64,000 nt of DNA from Sphingopyxis sp. YR583 (lineage in GTDB: Bacteria > Pseudomonadota > Alphaproteobacteria > Sphingomonadales > Sphingomonadaceae): assembly GCF_900108295.1 (NCBI RefSeq), contig NZ_FNWK01000001.1, positions 1,364,001 through 1,428,000 of the forward strand. Direction: 5' to 3'. Below are positions 1 to 8,279 of the stretch, piece after piece. The notes under the pieces are model-generated. The model did no database searches and was not told where the DNA came from. It saw only the letters and a program-made list of their open reading frames with translations. How positions within the stretch are numbered: position 1 is the first letter of the stretch; each line of letters opens with the position of its first letter. The translations under genes and the position numbers were made by a program.

Positions 1-1
1 C

Positions 2-226
2 GGCGTTGCCGCGCATATCGCGGCGCGCGCGCAAGTCGGCAACGTCTATGTCAACCGCAACCAGATCGGCGCGATCGTCGGCTCGCAGCCGTTCGGCGGT
101 CGCGGCCTGTCGGGCACCGGCCCCAAGGCTGGCGGTCCGCACTACCTGCATCGTTTTGCCGAGGAGAAGTCGATTTCGACCGACATCACCGCGGCGGGGG
201 GCAATGCGGCGCTGATGGCAAGCTGA
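2..226 (+). CDS. putA: PutA C-terminus (bifunctional proline dehydrogenase / P5C dehydrogenase), 5' truncated by window edge
   Basis: The frame starting at base 2 is open to a TGA at 224-226 and gives 74 residues. They contain the stretches NVYVNRNQIGAIVGSQPFGG and LSGTGPKAGGPHYL. This is the very conserved end of the aldehyde-dehydrogenase (pyrroline-5-carboxylate dehydrogenase) domain of PutA, which oxidises proline to glutamate. A lone P5C dehydrogenase has a similar end, but the GPKAGGP element is typical of PutA. The rest of the gene lies outside the window. A strong intrinsic terminator follows about 100 bases downstream. Glutamate dehydrogenase lies nearby, which fits a glutamate/proline metabolic neighbourhood, although the two genes are not in one operon. 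Confidence 0.9.
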   Translation, partial: GVAAHIAARAQVGNVYVNRNQIGAIVGSQPFGGRGLSGTGPKAGGPHYLHRFAEEKSISTDITAAGGNAALMAS

Positions 227-332
227 GGCAGTTTTTCTGATGGACCGCGAGGCCTGATACAGAGTGGACGGCTGTCCCAGGCGATACGTCCGAAAGCGTC
301 ACGCGGCTTTTACCGCGGCGACCTTATGTTCT

Positions 333-368
333 GGTTGCCCCCCGCAGTGGGGGCAACCTATATTTTGC
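333..368 (+). terminator. Intrinsic terminator after putA
   Basis: A 10-bp perfect stem, GGTTGCCCCC (333-342) and GGGGGCAACC (349-358), encloses a 6-base loop and is followed on the plus strand by TATATTTT. It lies about 107 bases beyond the putA stop, between convergent genes. The U-rich tail is on the putA side. Confidence 0.75.
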
Positions 369-421
369 CATGCGATGTGCAACTGTTTTTAGCGGTTTTT
401 AGCTCATCTACCCGTTCAAAA

Positions 422-1372
422 TCACGCCCCCGGCACACCCAGTAGCTGCGCCTGTGCCTTCAATCGCGCTGCCGCCGCCGGATTGGCGGCGATCCCGTCC
501 TTCAGCGCTTGCGCAGCCTTCGCTGTTTCGCCCAGCGTCATCCGGCTGCGCATCAGCATGATCCAGCGGTCGACGTCGGCGGGATTGGCTTTCAGCTTGG
601 CCTCGAGCCCGCTCACCATGCCCTCGATCATCTGGTCCTGCTGGCCTTTGGGGAGCTGCGATGCCGCCTCCATATCGGCTCGGCTAGGGCCGGGAATCGC
701 GCGCGCCGCGACCGGCATCTCGTTGGCGGTCAGCGGCCGGGCCTGCGTACTCGCGAGCCGCTGAGCGACGTCGATCTTGTGAATCTGCCCGACCTGCTCG
801 ATCGTGCGGCGCAGGTCCGCTTCCCACGGCGCGCCTTGCGGCGTGTCGGCGAGCAGCGCGAACCAGTCCTCGATCGCACCCTTGTGGTCGCCGCCAATAT
901 CCTTTTTCACCGCGAGGAAATAGCGCGCGCGCGGATCCTTGGCGTCGAGCGCGATCGCCTTGTTGAAAGCTTCGAGAGCGGCAGAGGGCATCGGGTCGCT
1001 GTCGCTTCCCATCACCCGCGCCTCGCCCAGCGCCGACCAGAGGCCTGCCGATTCGAGTGAAAGGGCGACAGCTTTTTCATAGGCGGTGGCTGCACCGTCG
1101 AAATCGCTCATGTCGAATTTGGCCGCACCAAGCGCGGTCCATGCCTCGGCGCTGCCGGGTTCGCGCTTCGTGCGCGCTTCCAGTTCGGCGAGTTGATCGG
1201 TGGGCTCGGCGATGTTTGCGGCGGAAGTATTGGCGCCGGACGACGCGGAATCGCGCCAGATTGCATAGCCGATGGCGGCTGCCAACAGAATGAAAGCCGC
1301 GACCAATATCGCCCGGTTCGTACCTGTCATGCCGCGGCCCGTTCCCTTGGCCATCTCGTTGCTCTCGCTCAT
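422..1372 (-). CDS. CcmI/NrfG-like tetratricopeptide protein (cytochrome c biogenesis type)
   Basis: The product has 316 residues. A short cytoplasmic N-terminus is followed by one membrane segment (about residues 20-37, AILVAAFILLAAAIGYAIW) and then a periplasmic TPR region. The repeats include AWTALGAAKFDMSDFDGAATAYEKA. The architecture matches the C-terminal TPR part of CcmI/CycH, which presents apocytochrome c to the haem-ligation machinery. The start at 1372 is chosen because AGAGGGG sits 6 bases upstream; a longer frame reaches 1396 but has no ribosome site. The gene is not in a ccm operon here. Its proximity to two multihaem cytochromes (2936 and 8279) is suggestive, but gdhA intervenes. 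It could equally be a general periplasmic TPR scaffold. Confidence 0.65.
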   Translation of the reverse strand: MSESNEMAKGTGRGMTGTNRAILVAAFILLAAAIGYAIWRDSASSGANTSAANIAEPTDQLAELEARTKREPGSAEAWTALGAAKFDMSDFDGAATAYEKAVALSLESAGLWSALGEARVMGSDSDPMPSAALEAFNKAIALDAKDPRARYFLAVKKDIGGDHKGAIEDWFALLADTPQGAPWEADLRRTIEQVGQIHKIDVAQRLASTQARPLTANEMPVAARAIPGPSRADMEAASQLPKGQQDQMIEGMVSGLEAKLKANPADVDRWIMLMRSRMTLGETAKAAQALKDGIAANPAAAARLKAQAQLLGVPGA

Positions 1373-1530
1373 CTTTGCCCCTCTTTTGCGCCGCACGAAA
1401 AAATACGGACTGTGCGCGCTGTCATATTGCCTTTGCTTGGCGATGGTGTAGCCTTTGGCATATAAGGTCGGTCAACGATAAAATCGTCAGGGGTCGCACC
1501 GGCTTTCCCAGTCATACAGGGGAGGGGTGC

Positions 1531-2886
1531 ATGGCAGTTTCGGATCACGTCGACTTTTCGACGTTCATGGAAGGCGTGAAAAAGCGCAACCCGGGTCAGC
1601 CCGAGTTCGTGCAGGCGGTGCAGGAAGTGTCGGAAGACATCTTCGATTTCATCGCCGACAAGGAAGAATATCATGCGCAGCAGATCTTGCGGCGCATTGC
1701 CGAACCCGACCGGGTCGTGTCTTTCCGCGTCTGCTGGGAGGACGATAACGGCAATATCCGTGTCCAGCGTGGCTGGCGTGTCCAGAACAACAACGCGATC
1801 GGTCCGTACAAAGGCGGCATCCGCTTTCATCCGTCGGTGACCGAAAGCGTGCTGAAGTTCCTCGCGTTCGAACAAACGTTCAAGAACGCGCTGACCGGGC
1901 TGCCGATGGGCGGCGGCAAGGGTGGGTCGAACTTCAACCCCAAGGGCAAGAGTGTGCGCGAGATCATGCGCTTTTGCCAGAGCTTCATGACCGAACTTTA
2001 TCGCCACATCGGCGCCGACATCGACGTGCCCGCGGGCGACATCGGTGTGGGCGGCCGCGAAATCGGCTTCATGTTCGGCCAGTACAAGCGCATCACCAAC
2101 GAGTTTACCGGCGTGCTCACCGGCAAGGGCCTCGAATGGGGCGGCTCGCTGATCCGTACCGAGGCGACGGGTTATGGCGCGGTCTATTTCCTCGCCAACA
2201 TGCTCGCGGCAAAGGGCCAGGGTCTGGTCGGCAAGACCGCTGTTATCTCGGGATCGGGCAATGTCGCAACGCACGCGGCAGAAAAGATCGTCCAGCTTGG
2301 CGGCAAGGTGCTGACCCTGTCCGATTCGGGCGGCTTCATCCACGATCCCGACGGCATCACGCAGGAAAAGATCGACTGGGTGAAGACGCACAAGACGCAT
2401 CGTCGTGGCCGGATCGAGGAATATTGCGACGAGTTCAAGGGTGCGAGCTTCACGGCGGGCAAAACGCCGTGGGGCGTCAAATGCGACGTCGCGCTGCCCT
2501 GCGCAACGCAGAATGAGTTGCTTGGCGACGATGCCAAGGCGCTCGTTGCCAACGGCTGTATCGCAGTCAGCGAGGGCGCCAACATGCCGACGAACCTCGA
2601 AGGCGTTCATGTCTTCAAGGATGCGAAGATCATGTTTGCGCCGGGCAAGGCGGCCAATGCTGGCGGTGTTGCGGTATCTGGCCTTGAAATGAGCCAGAAC
2701 AGCGGGCGTCGGAGCTGGAGCGAAGCCGAACTCCAGCAGATGCTGAAAGACATCATGGACGGCATTCACAAGAGTTGCCTGACCTATGGCGACCGCGGTG
2801 GCGGCTATATCGATTATGTGAAGGGCGCGAACATCGCCGGCTTCAAGAAAGTCGCCGACGCGATGCTGGCTTTTGGGGTAGTGTAA
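1531..2886 (+). CDS. gdhA: NADP-specific glutamate dehydrogenase
   Basis: The product has 451 residues, the usual length for hexameric small-subunit glutamate dehydrogenases. It interconverts 2-oxoglutarate plus ammonia and glutamate in the cytoplasm. The substrate-site signature LPMGGGKGGSNFNPKGKS, with its catalytic-domain lysine, lies near residue 129. The glutamate/oxoglutarate motif PAGDIGVGGREIG follows near residue 168, and the Rossmann stretch VISGSGNVATHAAEK lies near residue 240. ATG at 1531 follows GGGGAGGGG. The frame is open further upstream to 1375 but without a good ribosome site. The gene stands alone between the divergent TPR gene and the cytochrome cluster. Confidence 0.95.
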   Translation: MAVSDHVDFSTFMEGVKKRNPGQPEFVQAVQEVSEDIFDFIADKEEYHAQQILRRIAEPDRVVSFRVCWEDDNGNIRVQRGWRVQNNNAIGPYKGGIRFHPSVTESVLKFLAFEQTFKNALTGLPMGGGKGGSNFNPKGKSVREIMRFCQSFMTELYRHIGADIDVPAGDIGVGGREIGFMFGQYKRITNEFTGVLTGKGLEWGGSLIRTEATGYGAVYFLANMLAAKGQGLVGKTAVISGSGNVATHAAEKIVQLGGKVLTLSDSGGFIHDPDGITQEKIDWVKTHKTHRRGRIEEYCDEFKGASFTAGKTPWGVKCDVALPCATQNELLGDDAKALVANGCIAVSEGANMPTNLEGVHVFKDAKIMFAPGKAANAGGVAVSGLEMSQNSGRRSWSEAELQQMLKDIMDGIHKSCLTYGDRGGGYIDYVKGANIAGFKKVADAMLAFGVV

Positions 2887-2935
2887 ATCGGCCCAAGGCG
2901 TAAAAGCGCCGGGTTGGGGAAAAGGGGTTCTGCGA

Positions 2936-4369
2936 ATGACCACGCACGCTGGAAAAGAGCGCGGCGATCGGCCTTGGGCGGCATTTGCCGCTCTGGCGGC
3001 GATGCTGCTCGCGCTCGCCATCGCGGCGTTCGTCTTCGCTCCCCCTGCCCGCTCGCAGGGCGAAAGCGGCGCGCGTTACACCGGCGTCGCCTCATGTGCC
3101 GGATCGACCTGCCATGGCCGGATGGAGGGCGACGGCACCGTCGTTCGTCAGGACGAGCTGATGAAATGGCAGGAGCCATCGACCCCCGGCGGCGCGCATA
3201 GCCGCGCCTGGGCGGTGCTCAACAACAACCGCAGCCAGTTCATCGCGCGCAACCTCGGCATCGGCGACCCGTCGAAGGCGCAGATGTGCCTCGGCTGTCA
3301 CAGCACCGCCGGGACGGCGCGGGCGGTGCCCGCCGAGGACGGCGTCGGCTGCGAATCCTGCCATGGTCCCGCGGGCGGCTGGCTGGCCAGCCATTATGCC
3401 GGGGTCGGAACCAACGCCGATCCCGACCGCGAAATGCGCGACAAGCATCTCGCCAATCTGTCGGCCGGCCTGAAAAAGCTTGAGGATCCGGTGGTGCGCG
3501 CAGGCGTGTGCGTCGACTGTCACTTCGGTTCGGCGGGCGACGGCCAGTTCGTCACGCACCGCATCATGGCCGCGGGCCATCCGCGGATCAGCTTCGAACT
3601 CGATCTCTTTTCGTCGCTGCAGGCGCATCACCAGGAAGATGCCGACTATGGCTGGCGCAAGTTTGGCGCCGCAAACCGCCGCACCGATCATGTTCAGATG
3701 TGGGCGGTCGGACAAGCGACAGCGATCGAACGCAGCCTCGCGCTGTTCCAGACACGGCGCGGGACCGAGGGGATGTTCCCCGAATTCTATTTCCTCGATT
3801 GTCATAGCTGCCATCGCCGTATCTTCGATCAGGCGAAGCCGGTGCGCACGGGGCTCGACAATCCGGGGCGCAATCTTCCCGAGGGCATGCCGGCCTATAA
3901 TGACGAAAACCTGATCATGCTCGCCGCTGCAGCGCGACTGGCCGCGCCAGCGCTCGCCGACCAGCTCGCGGCGCGCACTGCGGCCTTCCACAAGGCGATG
4001 GCGACCGACCGGCAAAGCGCGGTCGCTGCGGCGGCGCAGCTGTCGCAGACGGTCGCGGCGCTGAAATCGGCGTTCGCATCGCGGAGTTTCTCGGGCGCCG
4101 ACGCGTTCGCGATGGTCGATGCGATTTCGGCGAAAGCGATCAGCGATCGCTACACCGACTATTCGGGGTCGCAGCAGGCTGTGATGGGGGTCGATACGCT
4201 TCTCAACGCGATGGTGTCGTCGGGCCGGGTAACGGTGGGCGCAGCGGCAGGCATCCGCGGCGACATCGACCGCGCTTATGCAGCGGTAAAGGATCCCAAC
4301 GCCTATAAACCGTCCGAATTCCAGGCGTCGTTCGGCAGCGCGGTGCGCTCGATCGGGGCGCTTCGGTAA
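2936..4369 (+). CDS. Penta-haem c-type cytochrome (cytochrome c554-like), exported
   Basis: The product has 477 residues, with an N-terminal signal or anchor segment (about residues 14-40) ending in AFVFAPPARSQG. Four standard haem sites are visible: CLGCH at 118-122, CESCH at 139-143, CVDCH at 192-196 and CHSCH at 289-293. An atypical CX4CH site, CAGSTCH, lies at 54-60. Extra histidines (H210-H215 region, HH231-232) could be distal ligands. The arrangement resembles the cytochrome c554 / multihaem family (periplasmic electron transfer). The last 150 residues carry no haem and are helical and alanine-rich. It is the first gene of a four-gene run with 4-base or shorter gaps, ending in a deca-haem cytochrome, so it probably shuttles electrons through the periplasm to an outer-membrane complex. 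The substrate is unknown. Confidence 0.8.
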   Translation: MTTHAGKERGDRPWAAFAALAAMLLALAIAAFVFAPPARSQGESGARYTGVASCAGSTCHGRMEGDGTVVRQDELMKWQEPSTPGGAHSRAWAVLNNNRSQFIARNLGIGDPSKAQMCLGCHSTAGTARAVPAEDGVGCESCHGPAGGWLASHYAGVGTNADPDREMRDKHLANLSAGLKKLEDPVVRAGVCVDCHFGSAGDGQFVTHRIMAAGHPRISFELDLFSSLQAHHQEDADYGWRKFGAANRRTDHVQMWAVGQATAIERSLALFQTRRGTEGMFPEFYFLDCHSCHRRIFDQAKPVRTGLDNPGRNLPEGMPAYNDENLIMLAAAARLAAPALADQLAARTAAFHKAMATDRQSAVAAAAQLSQTVAALKSAFASRSFSGADAFAMVDAISAKAISDRYTDYSGSQQAVMGVDTLLNAMVSSGRVTVGAAAGIRGDIDRAYAAVKDPNAYKPSEFQASFGSAVRSIGALR

Positions 4370-4373
4370 GATC

Positions 4374-6344
4374 ATGCAGAGCAAGACCCATCTTTTCCGT
4401 TCGGCCGCCTTTGCTGCGATGGGGGCGCTGCTGCTCACCTCCTGCGGTGGCGGCGGAGCCGGCGGCGGAACCCCGACCCCCACGCCCACCCCGACGCCCA
4501 CACCCACGCCGACAACGGTCTACACGCCGCCTGCTGCCGAGGCGCTCACCACGGCGGACGTCGAACGCGTACTCGCGCAGGCCATATCGGAAGCGCAGGC
4601 ACGCAATCTGCCGTCGGTGATCGCGGTAACCGACCGTGTCGGCAATGTGCTCGGCGTCTTCCGCATGAACGGTGCGCGCGCGACAGCGACGACCGCATCG
4701 GCGCCCAACGGCATGAACATCGACGCGCAGAATGTCACCTTCCCCGCCGAGGGCGGCGCGATCGCAAAGGCAGTGACCGGCGCCTATCTGTCGAGCGGCG
4801 GCAACGCCTTCTCGACCCGCACCGCAAGCCAGATCGTCCAGGAACATTTTCCGCCCGCGCCGACCACTGTCGGCCTCGAAAGCGGGCCCTTGTTCGGCGT
4901 GCAGTTCAGCCAATTGCCGTGCAGCGACCTGTCGGCGCGCTTCGGGGCGCCGGGCGCCGCGGCGCTGATCGGCCCCAAGCGCTCGCCGCTCGGCCTCGCG
5001 GCGGATCCGGGCGGGCTACCGCTCTACAAGAATGGTGTGCTCGTCGGCGGTATCGGGGTGATGGGCGACGGCGTCTATGGAAGCGATCCCAATATCCTCG
5101 ATATCGACAATGATCCCGAGGAGTTCATCGCGCTGGCGGGAACGCGCGGGTTCGAGGCGCCCTCGACGATCACCGCCGACAAGATCACCGTCGACGGAAC
5201 CAGCTTGCGCTTTTCGGACGCGACCTTTGCCGGGGTGATGTCGAACGGCGGCGCGAGTTTCGCGAGCCTCAACGGCGTCGCCGGAAATCTCGTCGCGGTG
5301 ATCGGCTATGCCAATGCCGCGGTGACAGCCGGGGTCGCCTATGGCAGCGAAGCGTCGGGTGTCCGCGCCTCGAACGCCGCCGAATTTTCCAACCGCGATG
5401 CGTTCGTCCTGACCGACGGCAGCGGCACGAACCGCTATCCGCTCCGCGCCGGGACCGACGGAGCGACGAACAGCGCACCGCTGACGCTGGCCGAGGCACG
5501 CGCAGTGCTCGAGGACGCCTTCACCATCATGAGCCGAACGCGCGCGCAAATTCGCCGCCCACTCGACAGCCGCGCGCAAGTGACGATCAGCATCGTCGAC
5601 ACGCACGGCGCGGTGCTTGGCATCGTCCGCTCGCCCGATGCGCCGATCTTCGGCACCGATGTGTCCCTGCAAAAGGCGCGTACCGCCGCCTTTTTCTCGG
5701 GCGCGCAGGCGGGAACCGAGCTGAACGCGAACGCCAGCGCCGACGTCAGCCAGTTCGTCACCGCGACGCGGACCTTCCTGAACAATCCCGCCGCGCTCAC
5801 CGGAACGATCGCCTTTTCCGACCGCGCGAACGGGAATCTGTCGCGGCCCTATTTCCCCGATGGCGAAGTCGGCCGCCCGCAAGGTCCGCTGTCGCGCCCG
5901 ATCGCGCAGTTCAATCCCTTCTCGACCGGATTGCAATCGGCCCTGATCATCGGCAACCTCGGCGCGCATCTGGGCTTCGTCTCCGGCGCCAGCCCGACCG
6001 ATACGCCGGCACGCTGCACGACCTTGCCCGACGTCGCACCGGGGCAAAACAGGCTGCAGAACGGCATCCAGATCTTTCCGGGATCGGTCCCCATCTATCG
6101 CGGCAATCAGCTGGTCGGCGCGATTGGCGTGTCGGGCGACGGTATCGATCAGGACGACATGATCAGCTTCCTCGGGGCGCATAACGGCGGCGCCCGCGTC
6201 GGCGGCATCGGCAATGCGCCGAAAGCGATCCGGTCCGACAATGTCGTCGTCAATGTCGGCGCCGGGGTTCGCCTGCGCTATATCAGTTGTCCTTTCGCCC
6301 CGTTCCTCGACACGGCGAACCAGAATGTCTGCGACGGTCTATAG
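4374..6344 (+). CDS. Lipoprotein with two HbpS/GlcG (haem-degrading-like) domains
   Basis: The product has 656 residues. A lipoprotein signal ends in LLTSC with Cys24 as the lipidated residue, followed by a glycine run and a Pro-Thr repeat linker (about 33-50). Two copies of the HbpS/GlcG fold follow. The first starts near LTTADVERVLAQAISEAQ (about 59) with AVTDRVGNVLGVFR. The second starts near LTLAEARAVLEDAF (about 370) with SIVDTHGAVLGIVR. Family members bind haem or respond to redox state; some degrade haem. No CXXCH is present. The gene begins 4 bases after the penta-haem cytochrome stop and 3 bases before the barrel gene, so it is certainly co-transcribed. A tethered haem-binding or assembly factor is the reasonable inference. 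The single-domain relatives are only about 140 residues, so this duplication is unusual. Confidence 0.7.
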   Translation: MQSKTHLFRSAAFAAMGALLLTSCGGGGAGGGTPTPTPTPTPTPTPTTVYTPPAAEALTTADVERVLAQAISEAQARNLPSVIAVTDRVGNVLGVFRMNGARATATTASAPNGMNIDAQNVTFPAEGGAIAKAVTGAYLSSGGNAFSTRTASQIVQEHFPPAPTTVGLESGPLFGVQFSQLPCSDLSARFGAPGAAALIGPKRSPLGLAADPGGLPLYKNGVLVGGIGVMGDGVYGSDPNILDIDNDPEEFIALAGTRGFEAPSTITADKITVDGTSLRFSDATFAGVMSNGGASFASLNGVAGNLVAVIGYANAAVTAGVAYGSEASGVRASNAAEFSNRDAFVLTDGSGTNRYPLRAGTDGATNSAPLTLAEARAVLEDAFTIMSRTRAQIRRPLDSRAQVTISIVDTHGAVLGIVRSPDAPIFGTDVSLQKARTAAFFSGAQAGTELNANASADVSQFVTATRTFLNNPAALTGTIAFSDRANGNLSRPYFPDGEVGRPQGPLSRPIAQFNPFSTGLQSALIIGNLGAHLGFVSGASPTDTPARCTTLPDVAPGQNRLQNGIQIFPGSVPIYRGNQLVGAIGVSGDGIDQDDMISFLGAHNGGARVGGIGNAPKAIRSDNVVVNVGAGVRLRYISCPFAPFLDTANQNVCDGL

Positions 6345-6347
6345 GCG

Positions 6348-8279
6348 ATGATGACGGGGGGCAGCCTTTGGCCGATCATCGCGACACTCGCGGCGCAGGG
6401 CGCGCCGGGAGCCGATGTCGCGCCGCCGCCACCCGCGCCCGAGGGACCGCCGGTTGCGGGCGACGCTGCGCCCGCCGCGCAGCCCGCCGACGAACTGATC
6501 CCTCCGCCGCCGCCGGTCGACTGGCAGGAAATGGTCAAGGACGACCTCGTAACCGATATCATCGAGGGGCGCCGCCGTCCCGGCTATCGCCCCGACCTGC
6601 CCGACGCCTTGAGCCAGGATAATGTCGGCGCACTGCGTCCGCCGCCGCCGCAGGCCTTTCCGGGGATGGAGGACCAGCTCCCCGTCCCCGATCGCTGGCG
6701 CCTGATCGAGACGCTGGGCGTGGTCAAGGAACGTTGGTTCGATCCTTATCACCAGAACACCTACAAGGGCGACCGGGCGATCGACCGAAGCAAGGTCAAA
6801 TGGCTGCCGATCAAGGGCGACGACTGGTTCTTCGTCGCCAATGCGGTGTCCGACACAGTGTTCGAACCGCGTACTTTCCCAATCCCCGTCGGGGTCCAGA
6901 CTACCGAGCGGCCGGGCAGCCTCGACGTGTTCGGCAAGGATCGCAGCTTCGTCTTTGCGCAGACGATCATCGCGGGCGCCGCGTTGATCAAGGGGTCGAC
7001 CGCATTCAAACCGCCCGACCTCGAATATCGTGTCACGCTCGCTTATCAGGCCAATTATGTCGACGTGCCCGAACGGCGCGTGCTCGACGTGCGCCCATCG
7101 AAGGCGAGCCATCGCTATGACTCGTTCCTCGGCGTGCAGGAATTGTTCGTCGACAAGCATCTCGGCAACACGTCCGACCGCTATGACTTTTATTCGATCC
7201 GCGTCGGCATCCAGCCATTCCAGAGCGATTTCCGCGGATTCTTGTTCAACGACAGCCAGCTTGGCATCCGCCTGTTCGGCAACCGCGACAACAACCGTTT
7301 CCAATATAATCTCGCGGCTTTCTGGCGGCTCGAAAAGGACACGAACAGCGGCCTCAACGATATCACGCAGACCCCGCGCAGCGATTTCATCTTCACCGGC
7401 AATCTTTATCGCCAGGATTTCCCGTTCGTCGGGCTGACCAGCCAGATCAGCGCGACCTACAATATGAACCGCGAAAAGAATGACGTGCAGATCGACCACA
7501 ATGGTTTCCCGGTGCGGCCCGCGCTGCTCGGCGACCTGCGCGGGCGCGAATATGACGTCGTCTATCTGGGGTACAGCGCCGATGGACGGATCGGCCGAAT
7601 CAACGTCACCGCCAGCTTCTATGCCGCGCTGGGCGAGGACCGGAACAGCTTTTTCACCAGTAAACCCGCCGAAATCCGCGCGGGATTCGGCGCGGTCGAA
7701 CTGAGCTATGATCACGACTGGATGCGTTTCCGCCTCTCCGGACTATACGCGACCGGCGATGGTAACCCTTACAATAATACCGAGGGCGGCTTCGACGCGA
7801 TCTTCGAGAATCCGATCTTCGGTGGTGCCGACACCAGCTACTGGATCCGCCAGACGATCCCCTTTGCGGGCGGCGGGCGTGTCATTTCGATCAATGGCCG
7901 CAATGGGATCCTGAATTCGCTGCGCTCGTCGAAGGAAGAGGGGCAGTCGAATTTCAACAATCCCGGCACCGTCTTTATCGGCGCGGGTGCCGATTTCGAC
8001 CTGACTCCCGAATTTCGCGTCAGCACCAATTTCAACCATCTCTGGTTCGAAAATACGTCGAGCCTGCAGGCGTTACGCACCGAAGGATCGATCCCCAAGG
8101 ATATCGGCTTCGACCTGTCGGTCGCGACGATCTGGCGACCGAAGGCGACGCAGAACATCGTCGGCCGCCTCAGCGGCGCGGTACTGCTGCCGGGTAAGGG
8201 GTTCAAGGATCTGTTCGATAACAAGAAAAAGAACGACGCCTATGTGTCGATCCTCGCCAATGTGATCGTGAGTTTCTGA
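6348..8279 (+). CDS. Large outer-membrane beta-barrel protein, possibly the porin of a cytochrome conduit
   Basis: The product has 643 residues and I recognise no named family. After an unusually proline-rich N-terminus (about 20-60) the sequence alternates short amphipathic strands rich in aromatic and charged residues (e.g. YRVTLAYQANYVDVPERRV). It ends in SILANVIVSF, a typical outer-membrane-protein terminal strand with C-terminal Phe. The signal peptide is weak as read: two adjacent ATGs at 6348 and 6351 give MMTGGSLWPIIATLAAQGAPG, so the start is not certain. The stop overlaps the ATG of the deca-haem gene. A barrel co-encoded with periplasmic and surface multihaem cytochromes recalls MtrB/PioB-type conduits in gene organisation, but I see no sequence resemblance that proves it. 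Confidence 0.6.
   Translation: MMTGGSLWPIIATLAAQGAPGADVAPPPPAPEGPPVAGDAAPAAQPADELIPPPPPVDWQEMVKDDLVTDIIEGRRRPGYRPDLPDALSQDNVGALRPPPPQAFPGMEDQLPVPDRWRLIETLGVVKERWFDPYHQNTYKGDRAIDRSKVKWLPIKGDDWFFVANAVSDTVFEPRTFPIPVGVQTTERPGSLDVFGKDRSFVFAQTIIAGAALIKGSTAFKPPDLEYRVTLAYQANYVDVPERRVLDVRPSKASHRYDSFLGVQELFVDKHLGNTSDRYDFYSIRVGIQPFQSDFRGFLFNDSQLGIRLFGNRDNNRFQYNLAAFWRLEKDTNSGLNDITQTPRSDFIFTGNLYRQDFPFVGLTSQISATYNMNREKNDVQIDHNGFPVRPALLGDLRGREYDVVYLGYSADGRIGRINVTASFYAALGEDRNSFFTSKPAEIRAGFGAVELSYDHDWMRFRLSGLYATGDGNPYNNTEGGFDAIFENPIFGGADTSYWIRQTIPFAGGGRVISINGRNGILNSLRSSKEEGQSNFNNPGTVFIGAGADFDLTPEFRVSTNFNHLWFENTSSLQALRTEGSIPKDIGFDLSVATIWRPKATQNIVGRLSGAVLLPGKGFKDLFDNKKKNDAYVSILANVIVSF

Noticed and set aside
1369..3021. 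Long minus-strand open frame opposite gdhA
   Set aside because: Antisense shadow of a highly conserved gene in GC-rich DNA; no ribosome site and no recognisable protein pattern.
3092..4507. Long minus-strand frame opposite the penta-haem cytochrome
   Set aside because: Arg/Ala/His-rich composition typical of antisense reading of GC-rich genes. The plus strand has clear haem motifs.
4476..4520. Tandem C-rich repeat
   Set aside because: It is the in-frame Pro-Thr linker of the lipoprotein, not a separate repeat element.
5016..7715. Two long minus-strand frames opposite the HbpS lipoprotein and barrel genes
   Set aside because: Shadows; the plus-strand frames have signal/lipobox and outer-membrane features and tight operon spacing.
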